From Aquimarina sp. RZ0 (GTDB taxonomy: Bacteria; Bacteroidota; Bacteroidia; Flavobacteriales; Flavobacteriaceae): a DNA stretch of 37,768 bases. Position 1 is the first letter of the stretch; the number at the start of each line of letters is the position of its first letter. Under the pieces are notes generated by a model, which made no database searches, was not told where the DNA came from, and saw only the letters and a program-made list of their open reading frames with translations. Both the position numbers and the translations under genes were made by a program. Positions 25,185 to 33,533 of this stretch are shown here, one piece after another. The stretch lies in contig NZ_VTZU01000066.1 of the NCBI RefSeq assembly GCF_008370685.1, positions 1 to 37,768 of the forward strand. The letters are read 5' to 3'.

Positions 25185-26006
25185 TCAAATCACCGAAAAC
25201 TGAACAACCTTCCCCTCTTCTATATCTCTAAAAGAATCCGTAGTAAAAATGGTATCAAAAGATTCGGTCAATTCCTCAAATCCTTTACTAAAGATTCCAT
25301 GACTGACCACCAAACTTAATTTTCCTGCATTTTTTTCTTTTAATGCAGTCGCCAACCCTAAAAAAGTTCCTCCACCATCACAAATATCATCTACAATGAC
25401 ACAGTGCTTAGCTGCCAAATCTTCTTCATACACCCTGAAACCGGATAACTGACCTGTTTTCACATTTCTTCTTTTGGAGCATTCTACTACTGCTATTCCT
25501 CCGAGATATTCTGATACTTTGTAAATCTTTTTTAAAGCTCCTCCATCTGGTGATATCAATAACACTTCTTCTCCTATTGTCGCTAAACATTGCTTTACAT
25601 ATTCATAATTCTGGATTACTTCTACATTATTCAATAATGCCGGCGTTACCTCAGAGTGAGGATCAAAAACTAACACTTTATTATAGTTCTGAGCATTTAT
25701 AATATCTGCATATACTTTAACACTTAATGATTCTCCAGAAACCATCACCCTATCTTGCCTTGCAGCAGGAAAATAAGGGATTAATACAGTAATCTGTTTT
25801 ACATCCATCCTCCGTAACGCATCAGTAGCTACCAATAACAATCCTACATCATTAAAAGAATTTAATCGATGCGTAATAGTTACTTCTTCTCCAATATGCT
25901 CTTCAGTAATTTTAATATGGGGTTCTCCTCCATTAAATACAAAAGACATAAATGCAAGTGATTCGCCAAAAGGTGTAAAGGATGGATCTAAATGTAAATA
26001 CCTCAT
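25185..26006 (-). CDS. prs: PRPP synthetase (NAD-salvage-associated short form)
   Basis: About 273 residues, shorter than housekeeping ribose-phosphate pyrophosphokinases (around 310). Motifs present are the ATP-binding loop YFPAARQDRV, the KRR catalytic segment (ECSKRRNVKTG) and the PRPP-binding loop VIVDDICDGGGTF, where the usual Asp-Thr is Asp-Gly. It makes PRPP from ribose 5-phosphate and ATP, or a related pyrophosphorylation. Co-control with nadV points to supplying PRPP for nicotinamide salvage. The frame can be extended to a TTG at 26027, but that TTG is within the operator and -7 box, so ATG 26006 (MRYLHLDPSFTPFGE) is the start. It heads a minus-strand run with the ADP-ribosylglycohydrolase gene. 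Confidence 0.9.
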   Translation of the reverse strand: MRYLHLDPSFTPFGESLAFMSFVFNGGEPHIKITEEHIGEEVTITHRLNSFNDVGLLLVATDALRRMDVKQITVLIPYFPAARQDRVMVSGESLSVKVYADIINAQNYNKVLVFDPHSEVTPALLNNVEVIQNYEYVKQCLATIGEEVLLISPDGGALKKIYKVSEYLGGIAVVECSKRRNVKTGQLSGFRVYEEDLAAKHCVIVDDICDGGGTFLGLATALKEKNAGKLSLVVSHGIFSKGFEELTESFDTIFTTDSFRDIEEGKVVQFSVI

Positions 26007-26007
26007 A

Positions 26008-26032
26008 ATTGTGTTGTTTTTACGCAAATTTA
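26008..26032 (-). promoter_or_regulatory. prs promoter -7 box fused to an NrtR-type operator
   Basis: ATTGTGT-TGTTTTT-ACGCAAA (26008-26028) differs from the nadV palindrome at two half-site positions. On the minus strand its conserved half joins the -7 box as TAAATTTGCGTA (box 26025-26032). The leader to ATG 26006 would be about 12 nt. Confidence 0.6.
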
Positions 26033-26059
26033 AAACAGAAAAATCTTACAACAAAATAT

Positions 26060-26080
26060 TTTGCGTAAAAAATACATTAA
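26060..26080. promoter_or_regulatory. Possible second NrtR-type half site
   Basis: TTTGCGT-AAAAAAT-ACATTAA keeps one perfect half of the operator in opposite orientation, 52 bp (about five helical turns) from the prs site. It could support cooperative binding or serve the divergent protease gene. Confidence 0.35.
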
Positions 26081-26231
26081 AATATTATTTGTTCTATAAA
26101 ACTCTTTCATCAAACAACCAATAAAACCTTATGATACTTTTCAAACCACCCGATGTTTACCTTTTACCTAAAAGTCTCACTAAAGCATGTATCAATCATT
26201 TTCTTAACAAACCTTTTATCCATAAAAAATT

Positions 26232-29200
26232 ATGAAAAATTTGAGTTCACTTTTTACGAGTTTTGGTCATACAATGTCACTAACTGCAGTATTGGCTTTA
26301 TTTTTTGGGACATTAGTATATGCACAACCATCAACTTTTAAGCATATAGCTACTTCTACAAATACTTCGGGACATGTCACAACTATAGACAATCCAAGAA
26401 CGAATAACAGACCTAATGCCATATTATTTGTAACACACGATTACGGATCAGGCCCATACAACATTGCTCCTGTTGGCGTGTATTATTATGGTGGAAAATG
26501 GAGAATTTTTAATCAGAACAGGGCTACCATTGATACCAATACTACATTTAATGTACTTACACAAACACCAGCAGATACGCGTGTATTTATTCATAGCTCG
26601 ACAAGCGCTAACACTAACAATCATATCACTACGATAGATCATCCAGCTACAAATAATAAGCCCTCTGCCAAAATTGTACTTACCCAATTTTGGACTTCTA
26701 CCTACAATCCACATAGTGTTGGGGTATATTATTATGCCGGAAAATGGAGAATTTTTAATCAAGATCTCAATGCCATGCCTGTGGGCGCAAAATTCAATAT
26801 TATTGTAGATCACACAAAGTCTTTTATACATACCGCTGCATCTAATTCGACCAGCCATATTACTACCCTTAATGATTTTGATACCAATAACAGGCCAGGC
26901 TCTTTTGTTTTTGCCACTAATAACTGGGGAACCAACGGTCCATATAATCCTCATGAGGTAGGTGTTTGGTATAATGGAGGGCGATGGAAACTCTATAATG
27001 AAGATCTGACCACCATTCCCTCTAATGCAAAATTTAATATCATTGCTTTTGATTTATCAGCTCCTAATATAAGTGGTTATTATACCTGCGATGATGGCGG
27101 TCATTATTATATTCGACAAACCGGACAGGATGTCTATTGGTTTGGTGAACATCCCAGTGGTGGTTGGGCAAATGTTTTTAAAGGAAGTATTAACGGATAT
27201 CAAATTACGGGACAATTTTACGATGTCCCAAAAGGGAGAATTCAAGGTACAGGTACCCTCAGCTTAGCTATAAACCCTACAGGAACTTCTTTATCAAAAA
27301 CTGGTGGTAGTGGTTTTGGAGGGTCTTTATGGTCCAAAACTACTCGCCCCACTAGTCTCCCCGGAACCAGACCAGCCGGTTTTCATACTATTAACAATCA
27401 AAATATTCTGAACGGCAAATGGAGAGGAAACGACAATGGTTCTTATTACATCCGGCAAATTGGAAATACCGTAGTCTGGTTTGGTGAACGTAATTATAGC
27501 TCAGGAATACCCGGATGGGCAAATGTCGCCGTAGGTACCAGAACGGGAAATACAATACAACTCAACTGGAGTGATATCCCTAAAGGAAACGCTGGTGGTC
27601 GTGGGACGCTCACCCTCTTTGTACGGAATAAAAATGAAATTACCCGAAGTGCGGTTACCGGTGGTTTTGGAGGTTCTAATTGGAAACGTGGAGCAGAAGA
27701 ACTCCCATCTTCCATAGCAAGCCAGTTTGGTTATGGTACTATGACAGTCAATGGAAAACAAGCCAGAGGCAGCCGACCATTATTAGTCATTCGTAATCAA
27801 TATAGTGATATGAGGTTTCATAACCCGCACACTACATCATATTATGACACCATGTTTTTTGGTACTGGTATGGGAAGTGGCAATCCATCAGTCCGAGAAT
27901 ATTTTAAAGAAAATTCCTTTAATAATTTTACGTTTCATAAAGCTGATATTGTTACCGTTACTATGGAAGATAATCCCAGAACTGCTATCAATGAATCTTT
28001 ACTCAATTGTTCTGGCCGAAGAATGTTTAATGGGAATTCTCTTTGCCCAGGTGTTACAGGAAGGTGGGAGGACGATATTCCAAAAATCATTGAATTAGCC
28101 TCTTCAAGAGCAAGATTTGATTTCAGTCGTTATGATACCAATGGTGATAAAATTATTACGGCAGATGAGCTACAGATTGTAATAATGGGAGCAGACATTC
28201 CCATTTCGGGAACAACAGCAACACATCCTGCTTCTTTTGCGGATAGTGGAGCCAATCGATGGTCTGGTAATGCTAATTTTAGAGGTGGATATTCATATAG
28301 AGGAAGTGTCGCAGTATGTGGAGAAGGCACCGGATTTGCAACATTAGTTCATGAAATTTCTCATTCTTTAGGAACTATTGATTTATACGGAGCTCGTTTC
28401 AGACTCAATCAATCTTCAACTATTATGAGTGGTACTATTACATCCAGAGAGGATGATACCTGGTCTATAAATATGGATTCCTATCACAAAATGCGACTAG
28501 GATGGGTTGAACCCAGGATATATCAAATTACCGATGGAGGAGGTAGTATGGTTGTAAATGCAAATACATTGGCCGGAAACGCGCTTACAGATGCCAAAAG
28601 ACCTGTCATTCTTTATGATCCTTCAAAAGGTACTAATGAATACTTTATGCTAGAAGCGCGTCAACAAGCAAGCTCTCCTACCTGGGGGTTTGACAATCAG
28701 GTCTCTGGTAGTGGAATAAAAGTATGGAGAGTAAAAACAAAATCAAACCATCTTCCCAAAGATAATCGCATCATTCTAAGAGGAAACAATGGAAGAATAG
28801 AAAGTAGACGGTCTGGAGATGATATAGCAGTTACAAATGCCAGTGGTACACTTTGGGAGATTCATAATGGGCAAAATGACAGTAGAAACACTACACTAAG
28901 AGGAGATGATACGGAAGGGCACGATTTTCAATTATACACAATTAGCCCTGATACTCCTTTACCCGGACGAGGACGATCCTGGTTACAAACTGATGGCAAC
29001 AATACCCGAATGATATGGTCTAATGGAAATAACTCACGGTTAAAATTATCATCTTATGATAGTTCAAGCGCTCCCGGTTTTCATATTGTAGATTGGTTAC
29101 TGGATACATCTATTTCAACACGCTCTTCTATAGAGTCCATAGTAGCAAAAACTCTTGATAGAGAAAAAATAGATATTCCACAATTTAAAGGCGCCTGTGC

Positions 29201-29537
29201 TATTGATTACAAAAAACAAGAGAATATGATGCCTGGAGCACAATCTTCACAAATAGATTTTGAATCAATCGCAAAAAAAAACAATCAGTTACTATCTAAT
29301 TCACCGAATCCTTTCCGGGATCAAACAGTATTCTCAATACAACTAGCTCCCGGATTTATCTCTGGCAGCATACAGGTTACGGATATTACCGGAAAAACCA
29401 TAGAAAAAATTCAGCTGAAAAAAGATCAAAAACAAGTTAATTTCCAAAAAGGAACATTAAACGCAGGTATCTACTTTTATTCGTTAATTGTAAATGAAAA
29501 AATAATTAAAACCAATAAAATGATCATTGCAAACTAA
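26232..29537 (+). CDS. Secreted M6-like metalloprotease with N-terminal repeat modules and T9SS domain
   Basis: A 1101-residue extracellular protein. Signal peptide 1-31 (LVYAQ). Residues 35-273 hold three copies of a ~78-residue module (GVYYYGGKWRIFNQN, GVYYYAGKWRIFNQDLNAMP, GVWYNGGRWKLYNEDL), resembling DUF7452. Residues 279-370 and 393-487 are two copies of a small beta module (GSYYIRQIGNTVVWFGE, ending GFGGSLW or GFGGSNW). The protease part (about 495-960) has the zinc motif H707-E-I-S-H711-SLG-TID717, as in immune-inhibitor-A-type M6 peptidases. An EF-hand-like loop (D635-TNGDKIITAD-E646) lies before it. A T9SS sorting domain covers about 1023-1101 (SPNPFRDQT...GIYFYSLIV). It stands alone between prs and a hairpin terminator. 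Targets are unknown. Confidence 0.9.
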   Translation: MKNLSSLFTSFGHTMSLTAVLALFFGTLVYAQPSTFKHIATSTNTSGHVTTIDNPRTNNRPNAILFVTHDYGSGPYNIAPVGVYYYGGKWRIFNQNRATIDTNTTFNVLTQTPADTRVFIHSSTSANTNNHITTIDHPATNNKPSAKIVLTQFWTSTYNPHSVGVYYYAGKWRIFNQDLNAMPVGAKFNIIVDHTKSFIHTAASNSTSHITTLNDFDTNNRPGSFVFATNNWGTNGPYNPHEVGVWYNGGRWKLYNEDLTTIPSNAKFNIIAFDLSAPNISGYYTCDDGGHYYIRQTGQDVYWFGEHPSGGWANVFKGSINGYQITGQFYDVPKGRIQGTGTLSLAINPTGTSLSKTGGSGFGGSLWSKTTRPTSLPGTRPAGFHTINNQNILNGKWRGNDNGSYYIRQIGNTVVWFGERNYSSGIPGWANVAVGTRTGNTIQLNWSDIPKGNAGGRGTLTLFVRNKNEITRSAVTGGFGGSNWKRGAEELPSSIASQFGYGTMTVNGKQARGSRPLLVIRNQYSDMRFHNPHTTSYYDTMFFGTGMGSGNPSVREYFKENSFNNFTFHKADIVTVTMEDNPRTAINESLLNCSGRRMFNGNSLCPGVTGRWEDDIPKIIELASSRARFDFSRYDTNGDKIITADELQIVIMGADIPISGTTATHPASFADSGANRWSGNANFRGGYSYRGSVAVCGEGTGFATLVHEISHSLGTIDLYGARFRLNQSSTIMSGTITSREDDTWSINMDSYHKMRLGWVEPRIYQITDGGGSMVVNANTLAGNALTDAKRPVILYDPSKGTNEYFMLEARQQASSPTWGFDNQVSGSGIKVWRVKTKSNHLPKDNRIILRGNNGRIESRRSGDDIAVTNASGTLWEIHNGQNDSRNTTLRGDDTEGHDFQLYTISPDTPLPGRGRSWLQTDGNNTRMIWSNGNNSRLKLSSYDSSSAPGFHIVDWLLDTSISTRSSIESIVAKTLDREKIDIPQFKGACAIDYKKQENMMPGAQSSQIDFESIAKKNNQLLSNSPNPFRDQTVFSIQLAPGFISGSIQVTDITGKTIEKIQLKKDQKQVNFQKGTLNAGIYFYSLIVNEKIIKTNKMIIAN

Positions 29538-29558
29538 TTTTTTATTCAAAAACATACA

Positions 29559-29593
29559 AAATGCTGAATTCCACGTTTTAGAATTCAGCATTT
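29559..29593. terminator. Bidirectional hairpin terminator between protease and NrtR-type genes
   Basis: AAATGCTGAATTC and GAATTCAGCATTT form a perfect 13-bp stem with a 9-base loop, between two convergent genes. The stem ends in A/T runs on both sides. Confidence 0.8.
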
Positions 29594-29647
29594 ATTTTTA
29601 TCCGCAAGTATTTTTCTAAGGAACGGATCAAAGTGTATTGATTACAA

Positions 29648-30328
29648 TTATTTTATATCAAAAAGAAAGCCTTCTTTTTTAAGTTTAAAATATTGTTCCT
29701 GATTAAATTTAAAAAGGTTTGCCGGTCTTCCTCGCCCATTAGAAACTTTTTCTTTCAGTTCTTCTAAAATCTCAAAACTTAAAATCTTCTTTCTAAAATT
29801 TCTACGATCAATTTGTTTGTCCAGAATTGTCATATAGAGTTTTTCAAGATCAGAAAACAAAAACTTATCTGCTAGCAAATCAAAACCTATTGGTTCATAA
29901 ATGAGTTTATTACGTAATCTTTTCTTAGCCATATCCAGAATTATTGTATGATCAAATGCTAACTTCGGGAGCTCATTGATAGCAAACCAAGCTACATCAT
30001 TAGCATCTGTATCAGCTTTGATATTGTGGTGTTCTGGTTTCACCAGACAAAAGTAGGTGACACTCACTACCCGATTTCTAGGGTCTCTTTCTGGACTACC
30101 AAAAGAGTATAACTGCTCTAAATAATCTACAGTAACATTAGTTTCTTCTTTTAATTCTCTTTCTACAGCATTTTCAAGACTTTCATCATTAAGCACTAAT
30201 CCTCCGGGTAATGCCCAAGAATCTTTAAATGGTTCTATATCTCTTTTGATTAAAAGCACATTAAGTCTTCTATCTTTATATCCGAAAACCACTGCATCTA
30301 CTGCTACTCTTATATTTTGGCGTATCAT
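29648..30328 (-). CDS. nrtR: NrtR-type Nudix-domain transcriptional regulator of NAD metabolism
   Basis: A Nudix domain followed by a winged helix (226 residues from the chosen start; numbers below count from ATG 30358). The Nudix box G53-x5-E59-x7-R67-E68-L-x-E71-E72 is intact except that Asn74 replaces the last glycine, so ADP-ribose binding and perhaps hydrolysis remain possible. The C-terminal part has FEILEELKEKVSNGRGRPAN then LFKF, typical of NrtR/AraR-like regulators. Relatives repress NAD salvage genes and release DNA on binding ADP-ribose. The same operator lies before nadV, prs and this gene, so it is the probable regulator of all three. ATG 30328 is chosen because the -7 box (30334-30341) leaves a leaderless message starting there; ATG 30358 is the alternative. 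Confidence 0.85.
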   Translation of the reverse strand: MIRQNIRVAVDAVVFGYKDRRLNVLLIKRDIEPFKDSWALPGGLVLNDESLENAVERELKEETNVTVDYLEQLYSFGSPERDPRNRVVSVTYFCLVKPEHHNIKADTDANDVAWFAINELPKLAFDHTIILDMAKKRLRNKLIYEPIGFDLLADKFLFSDLEKLYMTILDKQIDRRNFRKKILSFEILEELKEKVSNGRGRPANLFKFNQEQYFKLKKEGFLFDIK

Positions 30329-30341
30329 ATACGCAAATTTA
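30317..30341 (-). promoter_or_regulatory. nrtR promoter -7 box fused to its own operator
   Basis: TTGGCGT-ATCATAT-ACGCAAA (30317-30337) differs from the nadV operator at one half-site position. On the minus strand it joins the -7 box as TAAATTTGCGTA (box 30334-30341). The palindrome also covers ATG 30328, implying tight autoregulation. Confidence 0.65.
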
Positions 30342-30358
30342 CAAATCTTACTGTACAT

Positions 30359-30680
30359 TTTTTAAAAAAATAAGCATTTTACAAACGAATTAGAATTTAG
30401 TATTGAGAAAGCAAAAACCTCTGTACAGTCAACTAGAAAGTGCGCTTCTATTCTGAAAGTGATTGCTAAAGAAATGCTAATTTATACTCCTTTTTTGACT
30501 TAAAACTCTTCATTAAAATTTGCCCGCTTTCGTTAACACTTCAAAATAAAAAAGTTGCGGAAATAACGATTATAAATATATGTAACTCACATAACACAAT
30601 GAAGGGAAAAAACAGTATTTTTACTACAATGCTCATATCCTGAGAGCTATGTCACGTTCAGGCTTATTACACTAAAACAA
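30359..30680. other. Divergent intergenic region, nrtR and leader-peptide gene
   Basis: A 322-bp gap without a gene. Apart from the nrtR promoter at its left margin, I see only a weak inverted repeat CCTGA...TCAGG just before the peptide gene (about 30639-30662). No clear -7 box for the peptide gene was found. Confidence 0.4.
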
Positions 30681-30863
30681 ATGAAAAACACACTTTCTAA
30701 TTTAGGCAAAGTCCTATCAAAATCTGATCAACTACAAATTAATGGTGGAAGTCAATGCTCCGCCTACAATGGGCCTATAATAGTTACTTGTCGTCAATAT
30801 GAACAACTTCCTCCTCAATTTCAGCACTGCGTATTGGTGAGTGTAGATTGTTTTCCTCAATAA
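30681..30863 (+). CDS. Double-glycine leader peptide (RiPP or bacteriocin-like precursor)
   Basis: A 60-residue precursor. Residues 1-23 are a Bacteroidota double-glycine leader (LGKVLSKSDQLQINGG), with cleavage expected after Gly22-Gly23. The remaining 37-residue core has four cysteines (26, 37, 50, 57) and a Pro-Pro (44-45), suggesting disulfides or modification. The leader would be removed by a peptidase-containing ABC exporter, or recognised by a modifying enzyme, but neither is in the window. A hairpin terminator follows. It may be a secreted peptide of unknown role; antimicrobial or signalling functions are only possibilities. Confidence 0.75.
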   Translation: MKNTLSNLGKVLSKSDQLQINGGSQCSAYNGPIIVTCRQYEQLPPQFQHCVLVSVDCFPQ

Positions 30864-30882
30864 TGTAAACTCATTTAAAGAA

Positions 30883-30914
30883 AAAACTCTCAAAAGTTAT
30901 ATTTTGAGAGTTTT
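30883..30914. terminator. Bidirectional hairpin terminator between peptide and aconitase genes
   Basis: AAAACTCTCAAAA and TTTTGAGAGTTTT form a perfect 13-bp stem with a 6-base loop and have A or T tracts at both ends. It separates two convergent genes. Confidence 0.8.
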
Positions 30915-30940
30915 ATATATTTGATGCTTTTTTATACTAT

Positions 30941-33208
30941 TTAAACATTCTCCTTTTTAATCAAGTTTAAAGCAGATCCTTCATTATACCAGTCAATCTG
31001 GGATTGATTATAGGTGTGATTCACTTCAATCACATCTTTTGATCCGTTTGCGTGAACAAATTCTATATTAAGTGTCTTTCCGGGTGTAAACGCCTCTAAA
31101 TCTAAGAAATTAATGGTGTCATCTTCCTGAATTTTATCATAATCTGCCTCATTTACAAAAGTCAACCCTAACATACCTTGTTTCTTAAGATTTGTTTCAT
31201 GGATACGTGCAAATGATTTTACAATTACAGCAACCACTCCCAAATGTCTTGGCTCCATCGCTGCGTGCTCACGAGAAGAACCTTCGCCATAATTATGATC
31301 ACCAACTACTATTGTTTTAACTCCAGCAGCTTTATAAGCTCTTGCGGCATCCGGAACACCTTCAAAATCACCTGTCAACTGATTTTTAACAAAATTTGTT
31401 TTCTTACCAAAAGCATTCACGGCACCGATCAGACAATTATTAGAAATATTATCCAAATGTCCCCTGAAACGTAACCACGGTCCTGCCATAGAAATATGAT
31501 CTGTAGTACATTTCCCAAAAGCTTTGATCAGTAATTTTGCTCCTTTTATTTCATTTCCGATAGGCTCAAAAGGTGTAAGTAATTGTAATCTTTCTGAAGT
31601 CGGACTTACTTTTACCTCTACACCAGAACCATCTTCTTGTGGTGCCAGATATCCTGCGTCTTCTACTTCAAACCCTTTTGGTGGTAATTCCCATCCTGTA
31701 GGTTCATCAAACATTACTTCTTCTCCGTCTTCATTAATTAACTTATCTGTTAACGGATTAAAATCTAAACGTCCTGCCACAGCAATTGCCGCGGTTAATT
31801 CTGGAGAAGCTACAAAAGCATGGGTATTAGGATTCCCATCGGCACGCTTAGCAAAATTTCTATTAAAAGAATGAACTATACTATTTTTTGGTGCATTTTT
31901 GGGATCGCTATATCTTGCCCATTGCCCAATACACGGTCCACAGGCATTTGTAAATATTTTTGCATCTAATCGCTCGAATATTCCTAATATCCCGTCTCTA
32001 TCTGCTGTATATCTTACTTGTTCAGAACCAGGATTTATGCCTAATTCTGATTTCATCTTCAACCCCTTATCCAATGCTTGTTGCGCAATAGAAGAGGCTC
32101 GAGAAAGGTCCTCGTAAGAAGAATTAGTACAAGAACCGATTAGTCCCCACTCTACAGCAAGAGGCCAATCGTTTGTTTTTGCTTTTTTATTCATATCTGC
32201 CCCAACAGCAGTAGACAGGTCGGGAGTGAATGGGCCGTTTAATAAAGGCCCCAGTTCAGATAAATTAATCTCTATTACTTGATCAAAATATTCTTGAGGG
32301 TTTGCATACACCTCTGGATCTGCTGTTAAGTGTTCTTTTACTTTGTTTGCAGCATCTGCCACCTCTGCTCTCTCGGTAGCACGTAAATACCGTTCCATAG
32401 ATTCATCATACCCAAATGTAGAGGTTGTAGCACCAATTTCTGCTCCCATATTACAGATGGTTCCTTTTCCTGTACAGGACATAGAAGTTGCTCCAGGCCC
32501 AAAATATTCTACAATAGCTCCTGTCCCACCTTTTACCGTAAGAATTTCAGCTACTTTTAAAATCACATCTTTTGGCGCAGTCCATCCTGACAGCTTCCCT
32601 GTTAATTTCACACCGATTAGTTTAGGAAATTTTAGCTCCCAAGCCATCCCTGCCATTACATCTACCGCATCTGCTCCTCCGACTCCGATAGCAACCATAC
32701 CCAGACCACCAGCATTTACTGTATGAGAATCTGTACCAATCATCATTCCTCCGGGAAAAGCATAATTCTCTAATACTACCTGATGAATAATACCAGCTCC
32801 TGGTTTCCAGAATCCAATTCCATATTTATCAGAAACAGATTCTAAAAAATTAAATACCTCACTACTCGTATCATTAGCATTTTTTAAATCTGTTGCCGCA
32901 CCTTCTTTTGCTTGTATCAAGTGATCACAATGTACTGTTGTAGGAACAGCTACCTTGTTTTTTCCTGCTTGCATAAACTGCAATAATGCCATCTGCGCTG
33001 TTGCATCCTGACAAGCTATACGATCTGGCGCGAAATCAACATAATCTTTTCCACGCACGAATGCTTTTTTTGTTTTTACATCCCAAAGATGTGAGTACAA
33101 AATTTTCTCTGCCAGAGTCAAAGGTTTACCAGTAACTTCTCTCGCAGAATTAATGCGATCAGCTACTTGACTATATACCTTTTTTATCATCTCGATATCG
33201 AATGCCAT
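30941..33208 (-). CDS. acn: Aconitate hydratase (mitochondrial-type)
   Basis: A 755-residue cytoplasmic enzyme of the citric acid cycle interconverting citrate and isocitrate. The three cysteines that hold the 4Fe-4S cluster are Cys360 (GSCTNSSYEDLS), Cys423 and Cys426 (NACGPCIGQW). Active-site segments TDSHTVNAGGLG and DHNYGEGSSREHAAMEPRHLG are present. Sequence and length fit the mitochondrial-type aconitase common in Bacteroidota rather than AcnB. It is a single-gene unit with a terminator after the stop codon and is unrelated to its neighbours. Confidence 0.96.
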   Translation of the reverse strand: MAFDIEMIKKVYSQVADRINSAREVTGKPLTLAEKILYSHLWDVKTKKAFVRGKDYVDFAPDRIACQDATAQMALLQFMQAGKNKVAVPTTVHCDHLIQAKEGAATDLKNANDTSSEVFNFLESVSDKYGIGFWKPGAGIIHQVVLENYAFPGGMMIGTDSHTVNAGGLGMVAIGVGGADAVDVMAGMAWELKFPKLIGVKLTGKLSGWTAPKDVILKVAEILTVKGGTGAIVEYFGPGATSMSCTGKGTICNMGAEIGATTSTFGYDESMERYLRATERAEVADAANKVKEHLTADPEVYANPQEYFDQVIEINLSELGPLLNGPFTPDLSTAVGADMNKKAKTNDWPLAVEWGLIGSCTNSSYEDLSRASSIAQQALDKGLKMKSELGINPGSEQVRYTADRDGILGIFERLDAKIFTNACGPCIGQWARYSDPKNAPKNSIVHSFNRNFAKRADGNPNTHAFVASPELTAAIAVAGRLDFNPLTDKLINEDGEEVMFDEPTGWELPPKGFEVEDAGYLAPQEDGSGVEVKVSPTSERLQLLTPFEPIGNEIKGAKLLIKAFGKCTTDHISMAGPWLRFRGHLDNISNNCLIGAVNAFGKKTNFVKNQLTGDFEGVPDAARAYKAAGVKTIVVGDHNYGEGSSREHAAMEPRHLGVVAVIVKSFARIHETNLKKQGMLGLTFVNEADYDKIQEDDTINFLDLEAFTPGKTLNIEFVHANGSKDVIEVNHTYNQSQIDWYNEGSALNLIKKENV

Positions 33209-33533
33209 AAGACTTATATATTTCCGTTATTTTTAAAGAATTCTAAGATACAAAATCTAGAATGACTATGAAAAGGGTTTAAAGAATATAGAATGATTAT
33301 AAAAAAGAAACACTGAATACTATTTACTTGCTAGATTTACTGTAAAAAACAACTGGTATCAATAAAAAGCCTGCTTTCTATTCGAGTATTTTTTAGACCA
33401 GCAATAATAATACAACTGTTCGGCAAAGCGAGTAATGCATAGTACCGAACAGTTATATTTAACCTTATATCAATATAAATAATTTATAGTAGCTCTTAAT
33501 TTTATCCTAATTTAGAAAACCTGATATATTTAG
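33209..33533. other. Intergenic region with hairpin, aconitase upstream
   Basis: A 325-bp gap. Apart from the hairpin at 33414-33454, no feature is seen. The aconitase promoter must lie in its left part; a near match to the -7 consensus (TAGATTTTG, one base too long) occurs on the minus strand near 33252-33260. Confidence 0.4.
33414..33454 (-). terminator. Hairpin downstream of the BNR-repeat gene
   Basis: AACTGTTCGG and CCGAACAGTT form a perfect 10-bp stem around a 21-base loop, about 80 bp beyond the stop codon of the gene at 33534. There is no long T tract, so termination is probable but not certain. Confidence 0.5.

Noticed and set aside
20560..26006. Calling the nadV-prs pair a phage-type ADP-ribose/NAD reconstitution (Adps-Namat) pathway outright
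   Set aside because: NadV keeps the canonical NAMPT residues for NMN synthesis (matching human Tyr18, Asp219, His247, Arg311), and no phage structural gene is nearby. The idea is kept only as a test proposal.
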